NCBI GenBank assembly: GCA_947253655.1
Contig: CAMYAE010000001.1
Span: 1 to 64,000 of the forward strand
Length of the DNA: 64,000 bases
Direction: 5' to 3'
Source: an uncultured Bacteroidales bacterium
Lineage (GTDB): Bacteria > Bacteroidota > Bacteroidia > Bacteroidales > UBA932
Numbering within the stretch: position 1 is the stretch's first letter; every line of letters starts with the position of its first letter. The position numbers and the translations under genes were made by a program. The notes below the pieces were generated by a model that saw nothing but the letters and a program-made list of their open reading frames with translations, ran no database searches and had not been told where the DNA came from. Positions 7,803 through 16,295 of the stretch are shown one piece after another.

Positions 7803-10571
7803 TTATAAATCAAAAAGATTTGGCTCATCGTCGGGAATATCGTCAAGTCCCAGATCGATAACGTCTCCGGCTTTCCCGCTTTTTATATTGCCCTCTGAAC
7901 CTTTCTCCGGTGCTTCTACATCGGCCTGCAGAACCTCAAGGTCTATTGCCTCCTCTTCCGGCTCAGGCTTTTCCGGCATTTCATCCTCCGGCAGGTGGAG
8001 AGGCTCGGTGAACTCAACTTTCTCCAATTCCTGCTGATGACATTTCTTGCCCTTTGCATTCAAGCCTTTTTTGGCTATAAAATCTTCAGCATTAACTGTT
8101 TCTGCTTCTTTATAAGAATAATTCCCACCGAAAGTTATTACAAATCTCGGGTGAAGGTCATCCGACACGGCCACTAAATAAGAGCCCTTGGAGTCAGATA
8201 TGAATACGGTGGGATTGTTGTCGCTCAACACAAAGGAGAATCGCTTGACATAGAAAGCCTTGGCCGAGCCGTTCCAGTATATGGCTGTAAAAGTCTTCTC
8301 CTCGTCAAACTTTTCAATCTTGATTACCTCTCCTTGATAGCGGTTGCTCAAATCAAACGACGTCGTGTAATAGGTCCCGTCTTTGAATATTGCAAGTATC
8401 TTGTCTTCTGCCTCGAATTGCCCAAGGTATTCTCCGCGTGAATCATCGTTCAGACGCTGTACATCTGCATCGTACCAGATGTCTTTTCCTCCGATTGTGG
8501 ATATCCCCTTGGCTTTAAGCGAGATTTTCTGTATAGGGTTTTTGCTTACAAGATTTCCCCTGGCCGCCTTGCCCTTGATTGCAAGTTCGGAAAAATCGTA
8601 TTCCATGCTCGTCTTTTTCAGTTTCGGACGCGGCCTGAAATTGATTTTTACGGTTTCGGCCTCTCCGTTATGATTTACCGTAAACCACAATATTGCGGAG
8701 CCGGGCTTACCCTTGGTTATATCGTATTCTTTATCTCTTGTGACAGAGGTGATTGCAAACCTCTTTGCGTATGAAACGGAAGATTTACCGTCTTTATAGA
8801 TGACATTGTATATAGTCCTGTCGTCATTTCTGTTGAAGAGCCCAACATACAGCAGGTCTTTCCCGAAAAAGGCCTTGTCGCTTACCTTTGTCACGCGATA
8901 TTTCCCGTCTTTGCCTATTACTACAATTTCTGAAAGATCGGAGCAATCGCAGATAAATTCTCCCTCATCATCTTTCTTCAGGCCAATTCCCACAAAGCCG
9001 TCTTTCATGTTGGCATACAGCTTCTCATTCTTGTTCACCACCTTAGTTGCGGCTATAGTCTCGAAACTTGCAATCTCAGTCAGCCTTGGAAAGTCCTTGC
9101 CGTATTTCTGTTTAAGGTTTCTGAACCACTTTATCGTGAAGTCCGACAGGTGCTCAAGATTGTCCTTTATTTCCGAAATCTGCTCCTCAATGCTACGGAT
9201 TTTCTCATCTATGGCCTTTGTGTCGAACTTGGATATTTTCCTCACAGGCTTTTCTACGAGGGTGAGGATGTCGTCCATGACAATTTCCCTTTTCAGAGAG
9301 GACTGGTATTCTTTCATCTTGGCAAAAACCTCTTTCAGCTGAATTTCCCAGCTTTTCTGGTCTTCTTCCAATATTTTGTAAACCCTGTTCTCGAAGAAAA
9401 TTCTTTCCAAAGAGGTAAGGTGCCATTCGTCTTCCAATTCTCCGAGCCTGATTTCGAGTTGACGGCCGAGAATTTCCTTGGTATGGAAGGTGTCATATTC
9501 GAGGATGTCATTGACACTCAGGAATTGAGGTTTGTTGTCCTGGATGACGCAGGCATTAGGCGAGATGCTTATCTCGCAGTCTGTGAAAGCATACAGAGCA
9601 TCGATGGTCTTGTCCGGAGAGACGTCATTCGGCAGGGTGATAAGTATGTCCACCTTTTCCGATGTCATGTCCTCTATCTTCTTCAATCTGATTTTGCCTT
9701 TGTCCTTGGCTTTCAGAATGGAATCTATAACCATTGAGGATGTCTTGCCGTATGGGATTTCGGTTATGGTGATTGTGTTCTTGTCTAATTTTTCAATCTT
9801 AGCCCTGACCTTGACAGAGCCGCCCCTGCGACCTTCAAGATATTTTGAGCAGTCCGCATATCCTCCGGTAGGGAAGTCGGGGTATATCTCGTATTCCTCG
9901 CCTTTGAGGATAGATATGGACGCGTCGATGAGTTCGTTGAAATTGTGCGGCAGAATTTTGGAGGCCATACCCACGGCAATGCCTTCGGTGCCTTGGGCGA
10001 GCAGGAGAGGGAAGCGGACAGGCAATTCTGTAGGCTCCTGGTTCCTGCCGTCATAGGACGTCATCCAATTAGTGACTTTGGGGTCGAATATAACCTCTTT
10101 GGCAAATTTGCTCAAACGGGCTTCTATATATCTGGGAGCAGCATTGCTGTCACCGGTAAGGATGTTTCCCCAGTTTCCCTGGCAGTCAATCAACAGGCCT
10201 TTCTGTCCTAATTGGACAAGGGCTCCGAGTATGGACTGGTCACCGTGAGGATGATATTGCATGGCCTGTCCCACGATATTTGCGACCTTGGTGTATTTCC
10301 CGTCGTCAATTCTGGACATTGCGTGCAGCACCCTCCGCTGTACTGGCTTCAAGCCGTCAACGATATGCGGCACCGCCCTTTGCAGTATCACATAGGACGA
10401 ATAGTCCAGGAACCACTCCCTGAACATGCCTGAGAGCCTGAATTTCTTGCCTTCCCCTAAGATTTTTTCATATTTTGTAGATATGGTATCGTCGGAGCCT
10501 TCAACCGGCATCTCATTTATTTCTTCATCGTCCATTTCCTCATGCGGAATATCGTCCCACTCTTTGCTCAT
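7803..10571 (-). CDS. parC: DNA topoisomerase IV subunit A (ParC/GyrA family)
   Basis: A 922-residue type IIA topoisomerase A subunit. The N-terminal breakage-reunion domain contains RAVPHIVDGLKPVQRRVL and YHPHGDQSI in the quinolone-resistance region, and the catalytic tyrosine is Y148 in APRYIEARL. Next come the tower and coiled-coil gate (about residues 370-480). The C-terminal beta-pinwheel lacks an obvious GyrA box (QRRGGKG), which favours ParC over GyrA. A long acidic tail (from about residue 850, rich in Glu, Asp and Pro) follows. The enzyme decatenates chromosomes, and its parE partner is not in this window. It lies 12 bp after era. Confidence 0.92.
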   Translation of the reverse strand: MSKEWDDIPHEEMDDEEINEMPVEGSDDTISTKYEKILGEGKKFRLSGMFREWFLDYSSYVILQRAVPHIVDGLKPVQRRVLHAMSRIDDGKYTKVANIVGQAMQYHPHGDQSILGALVQLGQKGLLIDCQGNWGNILTGDSNAAPRYIEARLSKFAKEVIFDPKVTNWMTSYDGRNQEPTELPVRFPLLLAQGTEGIAVGMASKILPHNFNELIDASISILKGEEYEIYPDFPTGGYADCSKYLEGRRGGSVKVRAKIEKLDKNTITITEIPYGKTSSMVIDSILKAKDKGKIRLKKIEDMTSEKVDILITLPNDVSPDKTIDALYAFTDCEISISPNACVIQDNKPQFLSVNDILEYDTFHTKEILGRQLEIRLGELEDEWHLTSLERIFFENRVYKILEEDQKSWEIQLKEVFAKMKEYQSSLKREIVMDDILTLVEKPVRKISKFDTKAIDEKIRSIEEQISEIKDNLEHLSDFTIKWFRNLKQKYGKDFPRLTEIASFETIAATKVVNKNEKLYANMKDGFVGIGLKKDDEGEFICDCSDLSEIVVIGKDGKYRVTKVSDKAFFGKDLLYVGLFNRNDDRTIYNVIYKDGKSSVSYAKRFAITSVTRDKEYDITKGKPGSAILWFTVNHNGEAETVKINFRPRPKLKKTSMEYDFSELAIKGKAARGNLVSKNPIQKISLKAKGISTIGGKDIWYDADVQRLNDDSRGEYLGQFEAEDKILAIFKDGTYYTTSFDLSNRYQGEVIKIEKFDEEKTFTAIYWNGSAKAFYVKRFSFVLSDNNPTVFISDSKGSYLVAVSDDLHPRFVITFGGNYSYKEAETVNAEDFIAKKGLNAKGKKCHQQELEKVEFTEPLHLPEDEMPEKPEPEEEAIDLEVLQADVEAPEKGSEGNIKSGKAGDVIDLGLDDIPDDEPNLFDL

Positions 10572-10583
10572 CTGTATTTCCTG

Positions 10584-11489
10584 TTAATCTTCGTATCCGA
10601 ATTTTCTAAGTTCTTTGCGGCTTTCCCTCCAATTTTCGTCTACTTTTACAAACATGCTAAGGTAGACCTTTTTCTGAAAGAAGTCCTCCATTTCTATTCT
10701 CGCTCCCGTGCCTAACTTTTTAAGTGCCGAGCCTCCCTTGCCTATCAATATGCCTTTCTGCGAGTTTCTCATCACATAAATAACCGCATCAATATCATAT
10801 CTGTCCTTGCCCTCCTTAAAGGCTTCTATAACGACCTCGGTGCAGTACGGGATTTCTTTATCATAATTCAGCAGGATATGTTCCCTGATAATCTCCGAGG
10901 CGAAGAATCTCATGTTCCTGTCGGTGAAGGCATCCTTGTCGAACCAGGCCGGAGCCTCAGGGAGCTTCTCCATAATTGCATTCACCACACTCTCCACATT
11001 GAATTTCTCGCTTGCGGATATCGGAATGATTTCGGCATTCGGCAAATCCTCTTGCCATTCCTGCATAATCTCAACTACTTTCGCCTGATCGCTTAAGTCT
11101 ATCTTGTTGATTACCAAAATGACGGGACATAAGGCGTCTTTCAGTTTCCTGAGGTAGTCGTCATTCTTGTCCTTCTTTTCCACGACATCAGTGACGTATA
11201 ATATTATATCGGCATCACCGATTGCGGTATCAACATACCCGAGCATATTTTCCTGGAGCCGGTAGTTCGGTTTCAGTATGCCGGGAGTGTCGGAGTAGAC
11301 AATCTGATAATCTTCCCCGTTTACAATACCCATTATACGGTGTCGCGTCGTCTGTGCCTTGTCGGTCACTATAGAGAGTTTCTCTCCTACAAGGACATTC
11401 ATAAGAGTGGATTTGCCGACATTCGGATTCCCGATAATGTTGACAAATCCGGCTCTATGTTTTCCCGAAGTCTTTTTATCTTCGTTCAT
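10584..11489 (-). CDS. era: GTPase Era
   Basis: A 301-residue GTPase that binds 16S rRNA and checks assembly of the 30S ribosomal subunit. G motifs are clear: G1 GNPNVGKST at about 20-28, G2 region TTRHRIMG, G3 DTPG, G4 NKID and G5 SAS. The C-terminal KH domain carries IGKGGSALKKLGTGAR, the GxxG RNA-binding loop. Length matches Era. The gene starts 2 bp after the rluB stop, so the two are probably cotranscribed and translationally coupled. Both act on ribosomes. Confidence 0.97.
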   Translation of the reverse strand: MNEDKKTSGKHRAGFVNIIGNPNVGKSTLMNVLVGEKLSIVTDKAQTTRHRIMGIVNGEDYQIVYSDTPGILKPNYRLQENMLGYVDTAIGDADIILYVTDVVEKKDKNDDYLRKLKDALCPVILVINKIDLSDQAKVVEIMQEWQEDLPNAEIIPISASEKFNVESVVNAIMEKLPEAPAWFDKDAFTDRNMRFFASEIIREHILLNYDKEIPYCTEVVIEAFKEGKDRYDIDAVIYVMRNSQKGILIGKGGSALKKLGTGARIEMEDFFQKKVYLSMFVKVDENWRESRKELRKFGYED

Positions 11490-11491
11490 AT

Positions 11492-12904
11492 CTATAGATA
11501 AGCCCCCATTTTAAGGACATTGGCTTCTCCTTCGGTAAGAAATCTCCACTCTCCCTTTTTCAGGCCTTTCTTTGTCAGACCTGCGAAATACACCCTGTCA
11601 AGTGCTTTTACATCATACCCGAGAGACTCGAAAATCCTGCGGACAATCCTGTTCTTGCCGGAATGTATTTCTATGCCGAGTTTCCTGTGATCCTCTGCAT
11701 CTATGTATTCGAGAGCGTCAGCTTTAATCGGCCCGTCGTTAAGTTCAATCCCGCTTGTAACTTTTGCGAAATCCTCTTCAGAAAGAGGTTTTTGCAGCAT
11801 TACCTGATATATCTTTTTCTTGTCGTATGATGGGTGCGTGAGCTTTTCTGCGATTTCGCCGTCGTTGGTGAACATCAGCACACCGGTTGTGTTTTTGTCC
11901 AGGCGACCTACAGGGAACACCCTTATTTTCAATCGCTTAAGCAGGTCCATAACTGTATTTTCAGCATGAGAGTCGCTCGTCGTCGTCACAAATCCTTTAG
12001 GCTTGTTCATGACGATATATACTTTTTTCTCACCTCTGATCGGCTCATCATTGAAGCGGACCTCATCTTTCAGGACATTTACCTTTGTCCCCAATTCCGT
12101 AACTATTTCCCCATTCACCGTAACAACCCCAGCCTGAATGAATTGGTCGGCCTCTCTTCTTGAGCAGACGCCTGAATTGGCTATGAACTTGTTAAGTCTG
12201 ATTTCTTCCTGAATTTCCGTAGGTACGATGTCGCTGTCAGAGTATTCTATCTGGTCCAGACGCGGCCTGCGTTCGAGCATCTTGTCAATCCCAGCTTTGG
12301 AGGATTCTCCGAAATGGTAAAGGCCGGGCTTTGGTCTAAAACCGCTTTTGCGCCTGTCGCCGAATTTAGGAGCTCTCGGCCCTCTGTCTTCGAAGTTTCC
12401 GTTTTCCTCTGCGTTTTTGCCCCTGTAGCCTCTGTTGTCATATCTACCATTGCTTCTGTAGCTTCTGCTATCATCCGAACCATGGCCTCTGAATTCCCTG
12501 TTTTCGTCCGTTCCATTAGCCCTGAAGCCTCTGCCGTTGTCTCGAAAGTTACGGCTCTGATTTGTGCTTCTGCCTCTGTAGCCTCTGCTGTCGTCTCCGC
12601 CGTTGCTTCTGTAGCCTCTGCTGTCATCCGAACCATGGCTTCTGTAACCTCTGCTGTCTCCTCCGTTGCCTCTGTATTTTTTGTGCTCTCCGTACTCGAC
12701 ACGTTCTGCACCATGTCTTTGGAAGACTTTTCTTTCAGTTCTTCCATAGTCGGCACTGTGCTCAGATGAGCCGTAATCCCTACGCTCACCGTAAGACTGT
12801 CTTTCGCTGTTCTCAGCTTTGTTTGAATTTGAGGAAATCCTTGGCCGTCTCGGTCTTAACTTCCTCCCTTCGGCGGTATATCCGCCCTTGTTGTTTTCTT
12901 CCAT
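11492..12904 (-). CDS. rluB: RsuA/RluB-family pseudouridine synthase with RG-rich extension
   Basis: A 470-residue protein. The C-terminal 240 residues are a normal RsuA/RluB enzyme: an S4 RNA-binding domain (IRLNKFIANSGVCSRREADQFI, given here only in part) followed by a catalytic domain with FPVGRLDKNTTGVLMFTNDG, where the aspartate of GRLD is the catalytic residue. Family members modify 23S or 16S rRNA; RluB (23S) is most likely but not certain. The N-terminal 200 or so residues are low-complexity, rich in Arg, Gly, Ser and Tyr, with repeats such as DDSRGYRSNGG. Such extensions are common in Bacteroidota RluB-like proteins and may bind RNA. It heads the run rluB-era-parC-aroK. Confidence 0.9.
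   Translation of the reverse strand: MEENNKGGYTAEGRKLRPRRPRISSNSNKAENSERQSYGERRDYGSSEHSADYGRTERKVFQRHGAERVEYGEHKKYRGNGGDSRGYRSHGSDDSRGYRSNGGDDSRGYRGRSTNQSRNFRDNGRGFRANGTDENREFRGHGSDDSRSYRSNGRYDNRGYRGKNAEENGNFEDRGPRAPKFGDRRKSGFRPKPGLYHFGESSKAGIDKMLERRPRLDQIEYSDSDIVPTEIQEEIRLNKFIANSGVCSRREADQFIQAGVVTVNGEIVTELGTKVNVLKDEVRFNDEPIRGEKKVYIVMNKPKGFVTTTSDSHAENTVMDLLKRLKIRVFPVGRLDKNTTGVLMFTNDGEIAEKLTHPSYDKKKIYQVMLQKPLSEEDFAKVTSGIELNDGPIKADALEYIDAEDHRKLGIEIHSGKNRIVRRIFESLGYDVKALDRVYFAGLTKKGLKKGEWRFLTEGEANVLKMGAYL
12400..12700. repeat. Imperfect tandem repeat encoding RGYR-type units
   Basis: Within the first third of rluB the DNA repeats units of roughly 30-39 bases that encode variants of DDSRGYRSNGG. 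The copies differ mainly at synonymous or similar codons, so the array has partly diverged. Because the units are multiples of three, expansion or loss would keep the frame. Edges are approximate. Confidence 0.7.
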
Positions 12905-12939
12905 AATTTACCCTTAAGGGCTGTTTAATAATGTTTTTA

Positions 12940-12960
12940 TATATGGCTCACGCCATTGGT
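12940..12960 (-). terminator. Possible weak terminator after tonB
   Basis: On the minus strand ATGGC-GTGA-GCCAT forms a 5-bp stem with a GNRA-type loop (12943-12956), followed by ATATAAAAAC. It lies in the 75-bp gap between tonB and rluB. The stem is short and there is no true T-run, so this is tentative. Confidence 0.3.
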
Positions 12961-12979
12961 TTTCCGGTACCAGGCCGGA

Positions 12980-13762
12980 CTATTTCAAATTAAATCTATA
13001 AGTTATCGTTCCCTCCTGCAAGGCCGGAGCATCTGCGCTGATGCTGAAATGTGCCTTAAGGGCAGCTTCTCTGGCGGCCTGAAGGAGCTTGCTGTCGCTG
13101 ATTGTCGTCCCCTGGGCCCCCGCAAGTGCTTTTTGCACCGTACCGTATTGGTCTACCCAAATTGTTACAACCACCGTACCCGTTTCCTGTGTGGCGTATG
13201 CCGGCTTTGGCAGTTTCCCCACTTGTGCCCGGCCTTTAAGCCTCGCATTAGGCTCTCCGTTTGTCTTGCCCTTTTCAGTGTTGCCGGAGGCATGCCCGGC
13301 TTTTAGGGCATCGCTTACCTTGGCTGCAGTTTGTGCCGCCAGGGTGTCTTTGTCGGTCTTGTTGTCGGCTGCACTGAACAAGGCTCTGCGGTCAATCTCC
13401 TTTTCCCTCACCGGCTGCTTTACCTCCACATCCCCAAAATCATCTATCTTAGCCTCCGGAGCCTTATTGGCTTTTGTGCCTTTGTGCTGAGCCTCTGACC
13501 GTTGGACAAGCTCTATGTTCTTTGTCCTGTCAATCTCTTCCGCCAAAGGCTGCGAGCCGTTCCTGACCTGAATAGGCTTTGGCTGTTCTTCCTCCGTAAA
13601 GTCTATTACAAAACTCGTTTCCTGTGGCGGCGGGTAGATATATTTCAATCCTGAAAAGACACCGTAGACAGCCAAAAGAACGTGTAAGCCGACAGCAAGG
13701 GCAAGACCTGCGGCCCTCCCGATTTTCTCCTGTCTTATCCTTTCGAGTCTGTATCTTTCCAT
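12980..13762 (-). CDS. tonB: TonB-family energy transducer
   Basis: A 260-residue TonB protein that links the proton-driven ExbB/ExbD motor in the inner membrane to outer-membrane receptors. One N-terminal membrane helix (about residues 17-38, GLALAVGLHVLLAVYGVFSG) is followed by a long periplasmic linker rich in Lys, Glu and Pro. The C-terminal TonB domain runs about 195-260 (TVVVTIWVDQYGTVQKALAG and TITYRFNLK). It is 15 bp after exbD, the third gene of exbB-exbD-tonB. With two SusC loci in this window, it is a candidate energiser for them, though Bacteroidota usually have several TonBs. Confidence 0.9.
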   Translation of the reverse strand: MERYRLERIRQEKIGRAAGLALAVGLHVLLAVYGVFSGLKYIYPPPQETSFVIDFTEEEQPKPIQVRNGSQPLAEEIDRTKNIELVQRSEAQHKGTKANKAPEAKIDDFGDVEVKQPVREKEIDRRALFSAADNKTDKDTLAAQTAAKVSDALKAGHASGNTEKGKTNGEPNARLKGRAQVGKLPKPAYATQETGTVVVTIWVDQYGTVQKALAGAQGTTISDSKLLQAAREAALKAHFSISADAPALQEGTITYRFNLK

Positions 13763-13777
13763 TTCCTATCGTTCATT

Positions 13778-14191
13778 CTATTCCGGCTGTGTCGCCAAAA
13801 TCACTTTGTAATGGTTTCTTTTGGCGATATTCATCACCGCTACCACCTCCTTAACCGGCACTGACTCGTCCGCATATATGGAAAATGTAGGGTCTTCCTC
13901 GCTTTGTAGCAGACCTACAAGTTCATCTTCCACCTGATTGAATGCGACCGGAGTCTCGCTCCCGTTAATATGATAGGTATATACGTCATTTTCGTGCCAG
14001 TCTTTAATGGACACGCTTACAGTTGCTTTCGCAGACACCTGCCCCGTGCTTTTCGGCAGCAGGAGCTTCAGCGCATTCGGATTGACCAGCGTTGAAGTTA
14101 TCAGAAAGAAAATCAGCAAAAGAAACACGAGGTCTGTCATTGACGACATACCGGTTTCTGAAAGGACTTTCGTTGAGCGTTTATATCCCAT
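13778..14191 (-). CDS. exbD: ExbD/TolR-family biopolymer transport protein
   Basis: A 137-residue protein with one N-terminal transmembrane helix (about 14-36). The helix carries the conserved proton-relay aspartate in SMTDLVFLLLIFFLI. A periplasmic domain with YADESVPVKEVVAVM follows. Length and layout are typical of ExbD/TolR. It lies between exbB (10 bp) and tonB (15 bp) and would form the motor with ExbB. ExbD is favoured over TolR because a TonB gene follows and no Tol/Pal genes are present. Confidence 0.92.
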   Translation of the reverse strand: MGYKRSTKVLSETGMSSMTDLVFLLLIFFLITSTLVNPNALKLLLPKSTGQVSAKATVSVSIKDWHENDVYTYHINGSETPVAFNQVEDELVGLLQSEEDPTFSIYADESVPVKEVVAVMNIAKRNHYKVILATQPE

Positions 14192-14201
14192 AATAAATCC
14201 G

Positions 14202-14951
14202 TTACTCTTTTTCAGCCGGTTCGTGGAGCACGTCCATAAAGTCTATTGTGGCATTTTCCATTTTGAATATAAGATCCGAAATGTTGGATGTCAGATAGTT
14301 ATAGCCGAAATATGCCACAATGCCGACGATAAGACCGCCGACTGTTGTAATCATTGCAGTGTATATGCCGCCTGACAGCAGGGTAATGTCAATGTTGTTG
14401 CCTGCCTGTGACATATTGAAGAAAGCCTGGACCATACCTATGACGGTGCCGAGAAAACCGATCATCGGAGCGCCTCCGGCTATGGTGGCCAGCATAGGAA
14501 GTCCTTTTTCAAGCCTTGCCACTTCTGCATTGCCCGTATTTTCTACTGCTGTCTGTATGTCGGAAAGCGGTCTGCCTATCCTCTCGATGCCCTTTTCAAT
14601 AAGCCTTGCAATAGGGGAGTCGTATTTCTCGCAGAGCGAAATGGCTGCCTTTAGTTTTCCCTCGTGGATATAGTCCCTTATATCTTTCATGAAGTTTTTG
14701 TCTATCTTTCCCGCAGTATGGATCATCCACCATTTTTTGCCGAAAATATAAATGGCTATTAATGAGAGTATTAGCAGTACAAGCATAAGCCAGCCGCCTT
14801 TGGCTGCCATTTCGATCATCGAATATGTCATTTCCTGCTGTACCGGTGCGGCTGCAACTCCCGGTGCCGCCGTGTCCATTGTTCCGGCAATGTTCTGAAC
14901 TGCTGCCGCTGCAGTATCCATGCCTGCGGCCTGTAATAGATTGAACAACAT
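14202..14951 (-). CDS. exbB: ExbB/TolQ/MotA-family proton channel
   Basis: A 249-residue inner-membrane protein of the MotA/TolQ/ExbB family. It has three hydrophobic segments: about 52-72 (GGWLMLVLLILSLIAIYIFG), about 150-172 around the conserved GGAPMIGFLGTVIGMVQAF, and about 195-220 (TAMITTVGGLIVGIVAYFGY). With ExbD it uses the proton gradient to power TonB. It is the first gene of exbB-exbD-tonB. A -7 box at 15014-15021 lies 63 bp upstream. Confidence 0.93.
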   Translation of the reverse strand: MLFNLLQAAGMDTAAAAVQNIAGTMDTAAPGVAAAPVQQEMTYSMIEMAAKGGWLMLVLLILSLIAIYIFGKKWWMIHTAGKIDKNFMKDIRDYIHEGKLKAAISLCEKYDSPIARLIEKGIERIGRPLSDIQTAVENTGNAEVARLEKGLPMLATIAGGAPMIGFLGTVIGMVQAFFNMSQAGNNIDITLLSGGIYTAMITTVGGLIVGIVAYFGYNYLTSNISDLIFKMENATIDFMDVLHEPAEKE

Positions 14952-15013
14952 AATTATAAAATACGTTTATTAATAATCTTTTTATTGTCGGCATCCATTA
15001 TACCAACAAACCG

Positions 15014-15021
15014 CAAATTTA
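15014..15021 (-). promoter_or_regulatory. exbB promoter, -7 element
   Basis: On the minus strand TAAATTTG (15021 to 15014) matches TAnnTTTG. It is one base downstream of a 20-bp sequence (15023-15042) that is repeated upstream of the ATPase gene. No TTTG at the -33 position was seen. Confidence 0.55.
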
Positions 15022-15022
15022 A

Positions 15023-15042
15023 ATAAAAATCCCGAATTTTTA
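15023..15042. repeat. 20-bp direct repeat, left copy
   Basis: ATAAAAATCCCGAATTTTTA at 15023-15042 is identical to 16276-16295. This copy overlaps the stop codon of the ATPase gene and abuts the exbB -7 element. The core AAAAAT-n5-ATTTTT is itself an imperfect palindrome. Confidence 0.85.
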
Positions 15043-16224
15043 AAAAAGTTTCCTTAACTCCATTGATAAAAAATCTTCAAGACCTATTCCACCGTCCCCG
15101 ACTATAAATGCCGACTTCGGATTGAACATCTTTTTGAATTTTTCCAGACCGTCCGTTCGTTTTTCTGCATTGCTCTTTACTTCAATAGCGATAAGCGAGC
15201 CTTTCTTATGGAGAATGAAATCCACCTCATCATTGCGTTCCCTCCAATAATAGACATCAAAGCGATGTATGAAAGCCTGGCTGACAATATAAGCGCCTAC
15301 TCCTGACTCGTATATATGTCCCCAACTCTTACGGTCAAGAATGGCCTGCTCGAATTTCAGGGGACTATATGCTGTTTTTAGGGCATTGTTGTAGACTTGA
15401 AATTTCGGAATACTCGACTTTCTTCTTGACATATCCACGCTATACTTCTGAAGTCCGCATAGCAATCCGCTCTCTTTCAGCAAATTGATGTATCCTGCTA
15501 AGGTGGAGGTGTTGCCTGCGTCTTGCAATGAGCCTAACATCTTGTTCAATGACAACAGGTTGCCTGAATAAGCCGCTCCTAATTCAAATGTTTGCCTTAG
15601 CAGAGCCGGTTTATTGATAGGGGTGTCCATTAAAATGTCTTTGTTAATGGCTGAATCTATAATGGCAGACTGGATATATTGTTCAAAACGGTCGCTGTCA
15701 CCGATTAACGCCGCTGCACCGGGGTAGCTGCCGTAGAATAAATATTGTTCCACACTCAAACCGAAGCTTTCTTTCATCTCTTGGTAGCTCCAATGGCCCA
15801 TGCGTATTTCCTCAAACCGCCCGGCCATGGATTCGGAAAGGCCTTTCTCCAATAACACCCTGCTGCTGCCAAGAATCAGCACCTTTATATTCCGATCGTG
15901 AAACGTGTCATCGTCCCACTCTTTTTTTACGGCTTCGCTCCAATTCGATATCTTCTGAATCTCATCTATGACAAGAATTACATCTTCCCAGCCGTTAGTC
16001 TCTTTCAGGCTTCGGGTAGCGGCCCAACAATTTGAAATCCAGGCAGTGTCAGTTGCCGGAACATTGTCGGCTGAATAGAAGCGGTAAGGCAAAGGCAGGT
16101 CATTCAAAACCTGCTTTACCACAGTGGATTTGCCAATCTGTCTGGGGCCTGTCAGTACCTGTATGAACTTTCTTTCTTCTTCCAGCCGCTTCTTAATAAC
16201 ATGATATTCAGCTCTTTTATACAT
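15040..16224 (-). CDS. AAA-family ATPase with DUF4143-type C-terminal domain
   Basis: A 394-residue cytoplasmic ATPase of the AAA_14/DUF4143 type, common and patchily distributed in gut bacteria. Walker A is TGPRQIGKST at about 25-34, and Walker B is VILVIDEIQKI near 83-93. ILGSSRVLLEKGLSESMAGR is the sensor region with the usual SESLAGR-like motif. The C-terminal part has the DUF4143 layout, ending in a nuclease-like core with EVDFILHKKGSLIAIEVKS, which resembles a PD-(D/E)xK fold. The molecular role of the family is not established. It is a single gene between exbB and the GH18 locus, with its own -7 box, an operator-like palindrome and flanking 20-bp direct repeats, suggesting separate acquisition. 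Confidence 0.88.
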   Translation of the reverse strand: MYKRAEYHVIKKRLEEERKFIQVLTGPRQIGKSTVVKQVLNDLPLPYRFYSADNVPATDTAWISNCWAATRSLKETNGWEDVILVIDEIQKISNWSEAVKKEWDDDTFHDRNIKVLILGSSRVLLEKGLSESMAGRFEEIRMGHWSYQEMKESFGLSVEQYLFYGSYPGAAALIGDSDRFEQYIQSAIIDSAINKDILMDTPINKPALLRQTFELGAAYSGNLLSLNKMLGSLQDAGNTSTLAGYINLLKESGLLCGLQKYSVDMSRRKSSIPKFQVYNNALKTAYSPLKFEQAILDRKSWGHIYESGVGAYIVSQAFIHRFDVYYWRERNDEVDFILHKKGSLIAIEVKSNAEKRTDGLEKFKKMFNPKSAFIVGDGGIGLEDFLSMELRKLF

Positions 16225-16248
16225 CAGCTTACATTTTACTCAATACGG

Positions 16249-16264
16249 TGCGTATTTTTACGCA
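16249..16264 (-). promoter_or_regulatory. Operator-like palindrome at the ATPase gene start site
   Basis: TGCGTA (16249-16254) and TACGCA (16259-16264) are perfect inverted arms separated by TTTT. The palindrome lies 4-19 bases downstream of the -7 box at 16268-16275, over the expected transcription start, and 25 bp before the ATPase start codon. This position suits a repressor site. The role is an inference. Confidence 0.4.
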
Positions 16265-16267
16265 ATG

Positions 16268-16275
16268 CGAAGATA
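16268..16275 (-). promoter_or_regulatory. ATPase gene promoter, -7 element
   Basis: On the minus strand TATCTTCG (16275 to 16268) is one base off TAnnTTTG. It directly follows the 20-bp repeat at 16276-16295, the same arrangement as at exbB. Confidence 0.45.
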
Positions 16276-16295
16276 ATAAAAATCCCGAATTTTTA
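16276..16295. repeat. 20-bp direct repeat, right copy
   Basis: Identical to 15023-15042 over 20 bases. This copy is upstream of the ATPase promoter, between it and the terminator of the GH18 locus. The two copies frame the ATPase gene with 1,253 bp between their starts. Confidence 0.85.

Noticed and set aside
12247..12789. Open frame of 180 codons on the minus strand rich in Thr, Ala and Glu repeats
   Set aside because: It is another reading of the rluB repeat region. The repeats arise from the in-frame DNA repeat of rluB, whose frame continues into a conserved S4 domain.
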